Shown: positions 1 to 7,776 of the stretch, piece by piece
How the letters are laid out: every line of letters starts with the position of its first letter
Numbering within the stretch: the first letter of the stretch is position 1
Assembly: GCF_000720475.1 (NCBI RefSeq)
Contig: NZ_JOAP01000009.1
Location: 62,001-126,000, forward strand
Direction of reading: 5' to 3'
Length of the DNA stretch: 64,000 nt
Origin: Streptomyces aureocirculatus
GTDB lineage: Bacteria; Actinomycetota; Actinomycetes; Streptomycetales; Streptomycetaceae
Notes under the pieces: generated by a model
Databases searched by the model: none
What the model was told of the DNA's origin: nothing
Seen by the model: only the letters and a program-made list of their open reading frames with translations
Program-made: the position numbers and the translations under genes

Positions 1-249
1 GGCCAGGGCCGACTCCAGCTCGTAGTTACGGTCGAAGTGGTCCTCCAGGGGGCGCTTGTTGCGGCCCGTGACCATGAGGACGTCGTCCAGACCCGCTGCG
101 ACAGCCTCTTCGACCACGTACTGGATCGCCGGCTTGTCGACGACCGGCAGCATCTCCTTGGGCGTGGCCTTCGTGGCGGGCAAGAAGCGCGTACCAAGAC
201 CCGCTGCTGGAATGACAGCCTTCGTGATCTTGGGGGGAGACTGAGTCAT
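1..249 (-). CDS. galU: UTP--glucose-1-phosphate uridylyltransferase, N-terminal part (partial)
   Basis: The first 83 residues of a GalU-type nucleotidyltransferase read leftward from an ATG at 249 and run off the left edge. The enzyme makes UDP-glucose from UTP and glucose-1-phosphate for cell-wall and glycan synthesis. The nucleotide-binding signature [20 protein letters not shown] is complete, followed by the [13 protein letters not shown] segment typical of bacterial GalU. The gene is divergent from the 5-formyltetrahydrofolate cyclo-ligase, with about 95 bp between start codons. Nothing is unusual in the visible part. Confidence 0.95.
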   Translation of the reverse strand, partial: MTQSPPKITKAVIPAAGLGTRFLPATKATPKEMLPVVDKPAIQYVVEEAVAAGLDDVLMVTGRNKRPLEDHFDRNYELESALA

Positions 250-343
250 GAGCGTTACCTTAACCGGTGCCTATGTGAGGAATCTGTGGCTCCGGAATAT
301 TGGCCCACATGTGCGCACAATAGGAAGGATTTGTGAGTTCACC

Positions 344-955
344 ATGGAGCAACCCGGCCCCGGCAAGGGAACCAAGCGCACGTTGCGAGGAGAGATCCTC
401 ACGGTGAGACGCGGGTTGACGGCCGGTGACACGCAGAAGGCCGCCGCCGCGCTCGCCGAGCGCGCCCTGGAACTTCCCGAACTCTCCACCGCCCGCACGG
501 TCGCCGCCTATGTCTCCGTGGGCACCGAACCGGGCACACATGCCCTCCTGGACGCCCTGCACGCGCGCGGGACCCGGGTCCTGCTGCCCGTCCTGCTCCC
601 GGACAACGACCTGGACTGGGCGGCGTACGACGGGCCGGATTCCCTCGTCCAGGTGCAACACCCCGGCCGGATGACCCTCTTGGAACCGGCCGGCGAACGG
701 CTCGGCCCCGACGCGGTCCTGGAGGCGGACGCCGTGCTGCTCCCCGGGCTCGCGGTGGACGAGCTGGGGACGCGGCTCGGGCGCGGCGGCGGCTCCTACG
801 ACCGTGTGCTCACCCGCCTGGAGCGCGCGGCCGTCCCGTCCGCCCTCGTCGTGCTCCTGTACGACTCCGAAGTGGTCGCGCACGTCCCCGGCGAGGCGCA
901 CGACCGGCCGGTCCACGCCGTGGTCACACCGACGGGCACCCGCCGCTTCGTCTGA
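344..955 (+). CDS. 5-formyltetrahydrofolate cyclo-ligase (5-FCL, MTHFS family)
   Basis: This 203-residue protein converts 5-formyl-THF to 5,10-methenyl-THF using ATP. The family signature is clear near the C-terminus: LLPGLAVDELGTRLGRGGGSYDR, with the Gly-rich phosphate/folate loop RLGRGGGSYDR. The N-terminal helix (KRTLRGEILTVRRGLT) also matches the family, which favours the ATG at 344 over the in-frame GTG at 404. A purine-rich AGGAAGGA lies 14 nt upstream, rather far away. The gene is divergent from galU and convergent with the penicillin acylase gene, with a strong hairpin between the stops. Confidence 0.9.
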   Translation: MEQPGPGKGTKRTLRGEILTVRRGLTAGDTQKAAAALAERALELPELSTARTVAAYVSVGTEPGTHALLDALHARGTRVLLPVLLPDNDLDWAAYDGPDSLVQVQHPGRMTLLEPAGERLGPDAVLEADAVLLPGLAVDELGTRLGRGGGSYDRVLTRLERAAVPSALVVLLYDSEVVAHVPGEAHDRPVHAVVTPTGTRRFV

Positions 956-968
956 CCCGGCCGCGACG

Positions 969-1025
969 TACGAAGACGCGTAAAGATACGAAGACGCGCA
1001 AAGAGCCGCCTCGTACGAAGACGCG
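969..1025. repeat. Three copies of a 12-bp repeat
   Basis: TACGAAGACGCG occurs three times, at 969-980, 987-998 and 1014-1025, between the 5-FCL stop and the terminator hairpin. The third copy overlaps the left arm of the hairpin. Confidence 0.75.
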
Positions 1026-1064
1026 GGAGGGGCCGCCACGCGCGCGTGGCGGCCCCTCCCGCGT
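1021..1064. terminator. Bidirectional hairpin terminator between convergent genes
   Basis: A perfect 20-bp inverted repeat (1021-1040 against 1045-1064) with a 4-nt CGCG centre lies between the convergent 5-FCL and penicillin acylase stops. There is no T-tract, as is common for Streptomyces terminators. Confidence 0.8.
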
Positions 1065-1097
1065 CTCACCTGTCCCTGGTGGTCCTACCCGTCAGGG

Positions 1098-3965
1098 CTA
1101 GGGCTTGAGCACCAGGGTGTCGTCCGTGCTGTCGTCGACGGCCTTCTCGGAGTAGGCCCACGGCAGCAGCTCGCCCTTGATCCACTTGCTGGTCTGGTCG
1201 GTGTAGTGCTCGCTGTAGGCGTGCCCGGACGCGCCGGTCAGGTTGATCCACCGGGACTTGTCGAGGTCCTTCAGGTTCACGACCATCCGCATGGACGGCA
1301 CCCAGATCACTCCGTAGCCGCCCGCCGCGTTCCAGCCGGTGGCGTTGACCGTGGCCTCGCCGCCGCCCAGCTTGTGGGGGCCGCGGTTGAGGACCCACTG
1401 GAGCCAGCCGGGGCCGTCGGTGCCGAGCGTCTGGTTCTTCAGCGTGAGGCGGTGCAGCCGGCCCCAGCTCCAGGTGTCGATGTCCTTGCCGAGCTTGGCC
1501 GTGAGGTCCCAGCGGGCGTCCTCCATGGCCCGCGCGAACAACTGGTCGCGGTTCTTGGTCTCCGCGTCCGTGCGCGTGCCCGGCGACTTCCACCAGTCAC
1601 TGTCCTTGTTGTCGAGGTTCTTGCGGATGACCTCGAAGTAACGGTCGCCGCCGTCGGGCTGCGCGGAGTCCGCGTCCCGCTCACCGCACTCGCGCACCCG
1701 GTTCTCCTCGTCGGCGGGACGGGTGTTCCCGGCCGGCTCGACGGACAGGCACTGGCCCTTGACCCGCAGCTCCTTGGGCAGCTTGTTGCCGATGGAGAGC
1801 TGGAGGATGCTGCGCCACACCGCGTTGAAGTACGCGGCGGCGGCCGAGTCGGCGTCCTGGGTGTAGTCCCAGCCCTCCAGGAGCTTCTGCGCCTCACGGA
1901 CGTGCTTGTCGGCGATGTCGATCTTGAGCAGCTTGGGCACGAGCAGCCGGGCGATCTCGCTGCTGTTGTCCGTCTGCATCAGCCGCATGTCCTCCGTGGA
2001 GATCTTGCCGCCGTTCTTCGTCTTCGCCTTGATGAGGTCGTCGATGCGCTGGCTGCGCGCGCCGTAGCCCCAGTCCGCCGTGAGCTTGTACGGGTACTTC
2101 TTGCCCTCGCCGCCGTCGATCACTGCCTGGTTGGCGGTGACGATGTAGCCGCGCTTGGGGTTGTACTCGTACGGCAGGGCGTCCTGCGGGATGGGGTCGC
2201 CCCAGCGGTAGTCCGGGTCCCAGCCCGGCGAGGGCAGCGAACCGTCACCCTTGCCGCGGGTGGGGATCCTGCCGGGGGCCTGGTAGCCGATGTTGCCCTC
2301 GGTGTCGGCGTAGATCAGGTTCTGCGAGGGCACCTCGAAGGACGCGGCGGCCTTGCGGAAGTCCTTGAAGTTCTTGGCCCGGTTCAGCTCGAAGACGGCG
2401 TCCATGGACTTGCCGGGCTCAAGGGCGGTCCAGCGCAGCGCGATGCCGTAGCCGTCGCCGCGGTCCGGGGCCGCCGCGTCGACCTGGGCCTTCTTGCCGA
2501 CCTTGACCAGCTCGTCGTCACGGTCGGAGATCAGCGGGCCGTTGTTGGTCTCGCGGACCGTGATGGTCTTGGTCTTGCCGCCCGCGACCTTGATCTTCTC
2601 CTCGCGGGGCCGGAAGGGCTTGATCTTGCCGTCGTACTGGTAGCCGTCGGCGGTGAACTTCTCCAGGTAGAGGTCGGTGACGTCGGCACCGAGGTTCGTC
2701 ATGCCCCAGGCGATGTCCTTGTTGTGGCCGATGACCACGCCGGGCATGCCGGAGAAGGTGTAGCCGCTGACGTCGTACTGGCACTTCGACGACACGGAGC
2801 GGCAGTGCAGGCCCATCTGGTACCAGACGGACGGCAACTGCGGGGCCAGGTGCGGGTCGTTGGCCAGGAGGGGCTTGCCGGTGATGGTGTGCGCCCCGGA
2901 GACCACCCAGGAGTTGGACCCGATGCCGTTGCCGTTGGAGCCGAGGCCCGCGTCCGGGATCTTGTCCAGGACGTCGGAGAGGCCGGAGAGCTGGGACTGC
3001 AGGCCGGTGCCCGCGGTGCCGCCCGTGCCCGTGCCGCCGGTGCCGGTGCCACCCGTGCCGCCGGTGCCACCCGTACCCGTACCGCCGGTCCCGGTGCCCG
3101 CGGTGCCGCCGGTCCCCGTGCCGCCCGTGCCGGTGCCCGTGCCGCCGGTCCCCGTGCCGCCCGTGCCGCCGCCCGTCGCGTCGTCGTCGCTGTCGAACTC
3201 CTCGGTGAGCTTGTTGTAGCGGCCCTCCTGGACGATGGGCTTGTGCAGGTCGTACGGGTACTCCGGGTAGAGGTCCTTGATCTGCGACGGGCCGAGACGG
3301 CTCGTCATCAGGGCGCGGTCGATCTCGTCCTGCATGTTGCCGCGCAGGTCCCAGGCCATGGCCTTGAGCCAGGCGACGGAGTCGACGGGCGTCCACTTCT
3401 GCGGCTTGTAGTCGTTCTTGAAGGAGAGTGCCGCGTACTCGACGGAGATGTCCTTGCCGTCCTTGCCGTCGAGATAGGCGTTGACCCCCTTGGCGTACGC
3501 CTGGAGGTACTTCTTCGTCTCCGGCGAGAGCTTGGAGTCGTACTCCTTCTTGGCGACGTGGTGCCAACCGAGGGTGCGCAGGAACTCATCGGTCTTGACC
3601 TGGCTCTTGCCGAACATCTCGGAGAGCCGGCCGGAGGTCATATGGCGGCGTACGTCCATCTCCCAGAAGCGGTCCTGCGCCTGCACGAAGCCCTGTGCCA
3701 TGAACAGGTCCTCGTCGGTCTCGGCGTAGATCTGCGGGATCCCGTTCCCGTCCCGCTTGACGTCCACCGGGCCGGAGAGGCCCTTGAGGTCGATGGTGCC
3801 CTTGGTCTGCGGGAAGGAGGCGCGAACCGTGCTGATGCTCCAGTACGCGCCGAAGCCGATGCCTCCTACGACGGCCAGGACCAGGACGATCACGATCAGT
3901 CGGGCTCGGCGCCCCTTCTTCCTACCGGACTTGCGACCGGAAGAGGCGTTGGTGTTGGAGGGCAT
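1098..3965 (-). CDS. Penicillin acylase family (S45) Ntn hydrolase
   Basis: This 955-residue protein hydrolyses an amide bond; in the family the substrates are beta-lactams, acyl-homoserine lactones or lipopeptides, and the actual substrate is unknown. A basic N-terminus is followed by a membrane segment (about residues 22-42), so it is exported or anchored. The S45 core starts at about residue 65. The autocatalytic Ser nucleophile is Ser350 in GIG-SNSWVVSG, followed by the family motif LLANDPHLAPQLPSVWY. Just before the cleavage site, about residues 265-320 form a Gly/Thr linker built of GTGGTGT repeats, in place of the usual spacer peptide. A LexA-like box lies 117 bp upstream of the start. 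Confidence 0.9.
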   Translation of the reverse strand: MPSNTNASSGRKSGRKKGRRARLIVIVLVLAVVGGIGFGAYWSISTVRASFPQTKGTIDLKGLSGPVDVKRDGNGIPQIYAETDEDLFMAQGFVQAQDRFWEMDVRRHMTSGRLSEMFGKSQVKTDEFLRTLGWHHVAKKEYDSKLSPETKKYLQAYAKGVNAYLDGKDGKDISVEYAALSFKNDYKPQKWTPVDSVAWLKAMAWDLRGNMQDEIDRALMTSRLGPSQIKDLYPEYPYDLHKPIVQEGRYNKLTEEFDSDDDATGGGTGGTGTGGTGTGTGGTGTGGTAGTGTGGTGTGGTGGTGGTGTGGTGTGGTAGTGLQSQLSGLSDVLDKIPDAGLGSNGNGIGSNSWVVSGAHTITGKPLLANDPHLAPQLPSVWYQMGLHCRSVSSKCQYDVSGYTFSGMPGVVIGHNKDIAWGMTNLGADVTDLYLEKFTADGYQYDGKIKPFRPREEKIKVAGGKTKTITVRETNNGPLISDRDDELVKVGKKAQVDAAAPDRGDGYGIALRWTALEPGKSMDAVFELNRAKNFKDFRKAAASFEVPSQNLIYADTEGNIGYQAPGRIPTRGKGDGSLPSPGWDPDYRWGDPIPQDALPYEYNPKRGYIVTANQAVIDGGEGKKYPYKLTADWGYGARSQRIDDLIKAKTKNGGKISTEDMRLMQTDNSSEIARLLVPKLLKIDIADKHVREAQKLLEGWDYTQDADSAAAAYFNAVWRSILQLSIGNKLPKELRVKGQCLSVEPAGNTRPADEENRVRECGERDADSAQPDGGDRYFEVIRKNLDNKDSDWWKSPGTRTDAETKNRDQLFARAMEDARWDLTAKLGKDIDTWSWGRLHRLTLKNQTLGTDGPGWLQWVLNRGPHKLGGGEATVNATGWNAAGGYGVIWVPSMRMVVNLKDLDKSRWINLTGASGHAYSEHYTDQTSKWIKGELLPWAYSEKAVDDSTDDTLVLKP
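3001..3175. repeat. Short tandem repeats coding the Gly/Thr linker of the acylase
   Basis: GTGCCGCCGGTG-type units alternating with CCCGTGCCG repeat through about 175 bp. They code for the GTGGTGT linker directly before the autoproteolysis site of the acylase. The repeats keep frame in units of 3, so slippage would change linker length without frameshift. Confidence 0.75.
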
Positions 3966-4081
3966 CGCTGTCCTTGCTGTCCTTCGCGCGCGGCAGGGCG
4001 GGGCGTGTGCGGGTCCTGGAGTGCTGGAGCAACCATAGGCGCAGGGCGATACGGCCTCGGACGCGGAGTCGGAAACCGATG

Positions 4082-4097
4082 TCGAACAAAAGTTCGA
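4082..4097. promoter_or_regulatory. LexA (SOS) box
   Basis: TCGAAC-AAAA-GTTCGA is a perfect 6+4+6 palindrome matching the actinobacterial LexA consensus TCGAAC-N4-GTTCGA (core GAAC-N4-GTTC). It lies 117 bp upstream of the penicillin acylase start and about 157 bp upstream of the antiporter start, in the divergent intergenic region. Either gene, or both, could be SOS controlled. Confidence 0.65.
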
Positions 4098-4167
4098 AAG
4101 AAGGGATGCGACACAGGGGTGCCCGTCAAGAGTGCGTTAAAAGTTAGGTAAAGTAACGAAGCATTAC

Positions 4168-4240
4168 GGCTCGCACGAAGTGTCTCAGCTCTCGTACGAG
4201 GTGCCCCGGCTCTCGCATGAAGCGTCACGGCTCGCACGAC
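4168..4240. repeat. Four imperfect 19-21-bp repeats in the antiporter leader
   Basis: Variants of GGCTCGCACGAAG recur with their TCGCACGA cores at 4171, 4192, 4213 and 4232, directly upstream of the ribosome-binding site of the antiporter gene. The two-turn spacing could suit a repeated protein-binding site. No known regulator motif was recognised. Confidence 0.6.
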
Positions 4241-4253
4241 GGAAGGAACGCCC

Positions 4254-5750
4254 CTGTCTGTCCACGACCTCAACCAGCTCTTGCTCATCAGCTCGCTCGT
4301 CCTGCTCGTCGCGGTCGTCGCGGTGCGCCTGTCGTCGCGGAGCGGGCTGCCCAGTCTGTTGCTCTACCTCGGCATCGGCATCGCCATGGGCCAGGACGGC
4401 ATCGGCAATGTCACCTTCAACAACGCCCAGCTCACCCAGGTCATCGGGTACGCGGCCCTGGTCGTGATCCTGGCGGAGGGCGGCCTCGGCACCAAGTGGA
4501 ACGAGGTCAAACCGGCGCTGCCCATGGCCGCGTGCCTCGCCACCGTCGGCGTCGCGGCCAGTGTCGGCGTGACGGCCGCGGGCGCGCACTATCTGGTCGG
4601 GCTCGACTGGCGGCAGGCCCTCATCATCGGCGCGGTGGTGTCATCGACGGACGCGGCCGCGGTCTTCTCCGTGCTGCGCAGGGTGCCCCTGCCCTCGCGG
4701 GTCACGGGGGTCCTGGAGGCGGAGTCCGGGTTCAACGACGCCCCGGTGGTCATCCTGGTCGTGGCCTTCTCCACCGCGGGTCCCGTGCACCACTGGTACG
4801 TCCTCGTCGGTGAGATAGCCCTGGAGCTGGCCATCGGCGCGGCCATAGGTCTCGCGGTGGGCTGGCTCGGCGCGTACGGGCTGCGGCACGTGGCACTGCC
4901 CGCTTCCGGTCTCTATCCGATCGCGGTGATGGCCATCGCCGTCACCGCCTACGCCGCCGGAGCCATGGCCCACGGCAGCGGATTCCTCGCCGTGTACCTG
5001 GCCGCGATGATCCTCGGCAACGCCAGGCTGCCGCACTGGGCGGCGACCCGCGGCTTCGCCGAAGGGGTCGGCTGGATCGCCCAGATCGGCATGTTCGTGC
5101 TGCTCGGGCTGCTCGTCACCCCGCACCTGCTGCTCGACGACATCTGGCCCGCCGTGATCATCGGGCTCTTCCTGACCGTGGTCGCCCGGCCCCTGTCCGT
5201 CGTGCTCGGCCTGCTGCCCTTCCGGATGCCCTGGCAGGAGAAGGCGCTGCTGTCCTGGGCCGGCCTGCGCGGCGCGGTGCCCATCATCCTGGCCACCATC
5301 CCGATGGTGAACGGCGTCGAGAACAACGAGGAGATCTTCAACATCGTCTTCGTACTCGTCGTCGTCTACACCCTGGTGCAGGGCCCGACGCTGCCCGGAC
5401 TCGCCCGCGTCCTCGGACTCGGCAAGGGCACGGCCGCCGACGACCTCGGCATCGAGTCGGCGCCCCTGGAGCGGCTGCGGGGACATCTCCTCTCGGTGCC
5501 CGTCCCGGAGGGCTCCAAGCTGCACGGCGTCGAGATCGGCGAGCTGCGGCTGCCCGCGGGCTCCGCCGTCACGCTCGTCGTGCGCGACGAGAAGTCCTTC
5601 GTACCGAGCCCCACGACCGTGCTGCGGCAGAACGACGAACTCCTGGTGGTGGCGACGGACCCGGTGCGCGACGCCGCCGAGCAACGGCTGCGGGCGGTCG
5701 CCCAGGGCGGCAAGCTCGTGGGCTGGCTGGGGGTGCCGGACTCGAAGTGA
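4254..5750 (+). CDS. Potassium/proton antiporter (CPA1, NhaP2/CvrA-like) with TrkA-C domain
   Basis: An integral-membrane cation/H+ exchanger of about 498 residues. A dozen hydrophobic helices run from residue 10 to 390, with the family segments GLPSLLLYLGIGIAMGQDG and VVSSTDAAAVFSVLR (conserved Asp) and ESGFNDAPVVI (ion-binding ND). The last 90 residues form a soluble TrkA-C (RCK-C) domain expected to bind a ligand or nucleotide. The start is unusual. The reading frame holds no ATG or GTG before TTG 4281, but CTG 4254 lies 6 nt after GGAAGGA and gives the LSVHDLNQLLL N-terminus expected for this family in Streptomyces, from memory. CTG 4254 is therefore preferred; TTG 4281 is the alternative. 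Confidence 0.85.
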   Translation: MSVHDLNQLLLISSLVLLVAVVAVRLSSRSGLPSLLLYLGIGIAMGQDGIGNVTFNNAQLTQVIGYAALVVILAEGGLGTKWNEVKPALPMAACLATVGVAASVGVTAAGAHYLVGLDWRQALIIGAVVSSTDAAAVFSVLRRVPLPSRVTGVLEAESGFNDAPVVILVVAFSTAGPVHHWYVLVGEIALELAIGAAIGLAVGWLGAYGLRHVALPASGLYPIAVMAIAVTAYAAGAMAHGSGFLAVYLAAMILGNARLPHWAATRGFAEGVGWIAQIGMFVLLGLLVTPHLLLDDIWPAVIIGLFLTVVARPLSVVLGLLPFRMPWQEKALLSWAGLRGAVPIILATIPMVNGVENNEEIFNIVFVLVVVYTLVQGPTLPGLARVLGLGKGTAADDLGIESAPLERLRGHLLSVPVPEGSKLHGVEIGELRLPAGSAVTLVVRDEKSFVPSPTTVLRQNDELLVVATDPVRDAAEQRLRAVAQGGKLVGWLGVPDSK

Positions 5751-5974
5751 CTCGTAATCACAGGTTCCTCTTGCGCAGCACCTGTAGTATGAAGGCACAC
5801 TTCCGTATGCACGACACTGATCGAACCAACTCTGTCTGACGCAGAGCTGGCGCGACCGTATGGCGGCCGCGGCGCCCCGCAGTGGGCGGCCCGGTATCTA
5901 CCGCAGTTCTGCGCAAGAGGACAGCTCTCGGCGCCCCCGCACGGGCGCTACCAGGCAGCAGAAAGGCATGGGCC

Positions 5975-7243
5975 GTGGCATCCACGGTCACCGAAACCCG
6001 ACCGGGCTACGGACAGTTGCTGCGCACCCCTCGCGCCTGGACCTTCCTGCTTCCGGGCTTCGCCGCGCGGCAGCCGTTCGCGATGCTGACCATCTCCATC
6101 GTGCTGCTCGTGCAGCACACCACGGGCTCGTACGGAGCCGCCGGTGCCGTCTCGGCCGTCACCGGCGTCTCCATGGCCCTCTTCGCCCCCTTCGTGGGCA
6201 AGCTCGCCGACCGCTTCGGGCAGCGCGCCGTGCTGCTTCCCGGCGTCCTCGTGCACAGCGCGTCCGGCGTCGCCCTGACCGTGCTCGCCCTGTCCGGCGC
6301 CCCCCTGTGGACGCTGTTCGTGGCCGCGGTGCCCACCGGCGCCTCGACCCCGCAGATCGGGCCGATGGTGCGGGCCCGCTGGGGCGCACAGCTCCAGGGC
6401 ACCCCGCTCGCGCAGACCGCGGCGGCCTTCGAGTCCGTCACCGACGAGCTGACCTTCGTCCTCGGACCGCTGCTCGCCACCGCCCTGTGCACGGGCTTCG
6501 ACCCGGCGGCGGGACTGCTCACCGAAGCGGGCCTGACCCTCGTCGGCGGTCTCCTTTTCGCCGCGCAGAAGAGCACCCAGCCGCAGCCCTCCGGGGCCGG
6601 CGGCCACGCGCGCGTACGGCACGATTCGGCGCTCCGGGTACCTGGAGTGCGCGTCCTGATCGTCACGTTCCTCGGCATCGGCACCGTCTTCGGAGGCATG
6701 CAGGTCTCGCTCGCCGCCTTCACGGAGTCCATCGGCAGGCCCGGCCTGAACGGCGTCCTGTACGGCACGTTCGCCGCCGGGAACATGCTCTCCGGAGTGG
6801 CCTGCGGCGCCATCGCCTGGAAGATCACCCCGCAGCGGCGGCTCCTCTTCGGGTACGTGGGTCTGACCCTGATGGCGGCCGGACTGTGGGCGGCGCACTC
6901 CGTGCCGCTGCTCGCCGGACTCGGCCTGCTCGTCGGCGTCTGCATCGCACCCGCCCTGATCACCGGGTACACACTGGTCGACAGCCTGGTCGCGCCGACC
7001 GCGCGCACGGAGGCCTTCACCTGGCTCACCGGCGCCGTCGCGCTCGGGCAGGCGGCGGCCGTCACGGTCGCGGGCCAGCTCGAGGACCGCTTCTGGGACG
7101 GTGCGGGATTCCTCGTGCCGCTCGGCGGCACCGTCCTCGCACTGACCGTGCTCCTGGCCCTGCGCTCCCGGCTCACCCCCAAGTCCTCGGGGCGGACCGT
7201 GGCACGTGGCGTCGGTCACCGCGTGCCGGTCACGGTGGACTGA
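5975..7243 (+). CDS. MFS transporter
   Basis: This 422-residue major facilitator protein has about 12 hydrophobic helices and the MFS loop-2 motif GKLADRFGQR between TM2 and TM3. Substrate cannot be inferred. GTG 5975 is chosen because GAAAGG lies 8 nt upstream and the upstream in-frame extension (5882-5974) is Arg/Ala-rich and lacks family character. It stands alone between the antiporter and the FmdB gene. Confidence 0.8.
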   Translation: MASTVTETRPGYGQLLRTPRAWTFLLPGFAARQPFAMLTISIVLLVQHTTGSYGAAGAVSAVTGVSMALFAPFVGKLADRFGQRAVLLPGVLVHSASGVALTVLALSGAPLWTLFVAAVPTGASTPQIGPMVRARWGAQLQGTPLAQTAAAFESVTDELTFVLGPLLATALCTGFDPAAGLLTEAGLTLVGGLLFAAQKSTQPQPSGAGGHARVRHDSALRVPGVRVLIVTFLGIGTVFGGMQVSLAAFTESIGRPGLNGVLYGTFAAGNMLSGVACGAIAWKITPQRRLLFGYVGLTLMAAGLWAAHSVPLLAGLGLLVGVCIAPALITGYTLVDSLVAPTARTEAFTWLTGAVALGQAAAVTVAGQLEDRFWDGAGFLVPLGGTVLALTVLLALRSRLTPKSSGRTVARGVGHRVPVTVD

Positions 7244-7273
7244 TCCCGCGGAATACGTCACTATGGACCGTCG

Positions 7274-7300
7274 TTAGCACTCATCGAGTGAGAGTGCCAG
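7274..7300. promoter_or_regulatory. CIRCE (HrcA operator)
   Basis: TTAGCACTC, nine bases, then GAGTGCCAG. This matches the CIRCE consensus TTAGCACTC-N9-GAGTGCTAA at 16 of 18 arm positions. It ends 10 nt before the GTG start of the FmdB gene, overlapping the ribosome-binding site (AGGAGG), so HrcA binding would block transcription or translation initiation of that gene. Confidence 0.75.
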
Positions 7301-7310
7301 GAGGAAGCAA

Positions 7311-7664
7311 GTGCCGACGTACCAGTACCAGTGCACCGAGTGCGGCGAGGGCCTCGAGGCGGTGCAGAAGTTCACCGATGACGCCCTGACCGTATGCCCG
7401 AACTGCGACGGACGCCTCAAGAAGGTGTTCTCGGCCGTCGGCATCGTCTTCAAGGGCTCCGGCTTCTACCGCAACGACAGCCGTGGTTCGTCGTCGAGCA
7501 GCGCGCCCGCGTCCGCCTCGTCGTCGTCCGGCTCGAAGTCCTCGGACCCCAAGCCGTCCTCGACGTCCGCGTCGACGTCTTCTTCGGCGTCCTCGTCGTC
7601 TTCGTCGTCGGGCTCTGCCTCCTCGTCGTCCAGCACGTCGTCGACGAGCTCCTCGGCGGCCTGA
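7311..7664 (+). CDS. FmdB-family zinc-ribbon protein with Ser-rich tail
   Basis: A 117-residue protein. Residues 1-50 form a zinc ribbon with two CxxC pairs (YQCTECG and VCPNCDG) and the GSGFYRND ending typical of the FmdB regulatory-protein family. Residues 60-117 are an almost pure Ser/Ala tail. It starts at GTG 7311 after AGGAGGAAG. Function is not known in detail; the family is usually linked to regulation or stress. A CIRCE element at the ribosome-binding site suggests heat-shock control. Confidence 0.85.
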   Translation: MPTYQYQCTECGEGLEAVQKFTDDALTVCPNCDGRLKKVFSAVGIVFKGSGFYRNDSRGSSSSSAPASASSSSGSKSSDPKPSSTSASTSSSASSSSSSSGSASSSSSTSSTSSSAA

Positions 7665-7763
7665 CCCGGCACTTCACAGGCCCGTTTCTCTTTACGGGCG
7701 CTCAGCTTCTTGAGGCCCCGCTGTCGTACGACGGCGGGGTCCTCGGCGTTTCCGGGTCCCGCT

Positions 7764-7776
7764 ACTGTGCCGCCCA
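7764..7776 (+). promoter_or_regulatory. -10 box for leaderless transcript of the MTAP gene
   Basis: TACTGT at 7764-7769 lies 6 nt before the ATG and no Shine-Dalgarno is present. Transcription would begin at or next to the start codon. The -35 is weak. Confidence 0.5.

Noticed and set aside
333..407. GTG start close to the purine-rich box before the 5-FCL gene
   Set aside because: That frame ends at a TGA after 24 codons and is out of frame with the 5-FCL protein.
1206..4151. 981-codon open frame on the plus strand opposite the penicillin acylase gene
   Set aside because: It is the antisense shadow of a high-GC gene: composition is Val/Gly/Arg/Leu-rich without any family motif, while the minus strand codes a clear S45 hydrolase.
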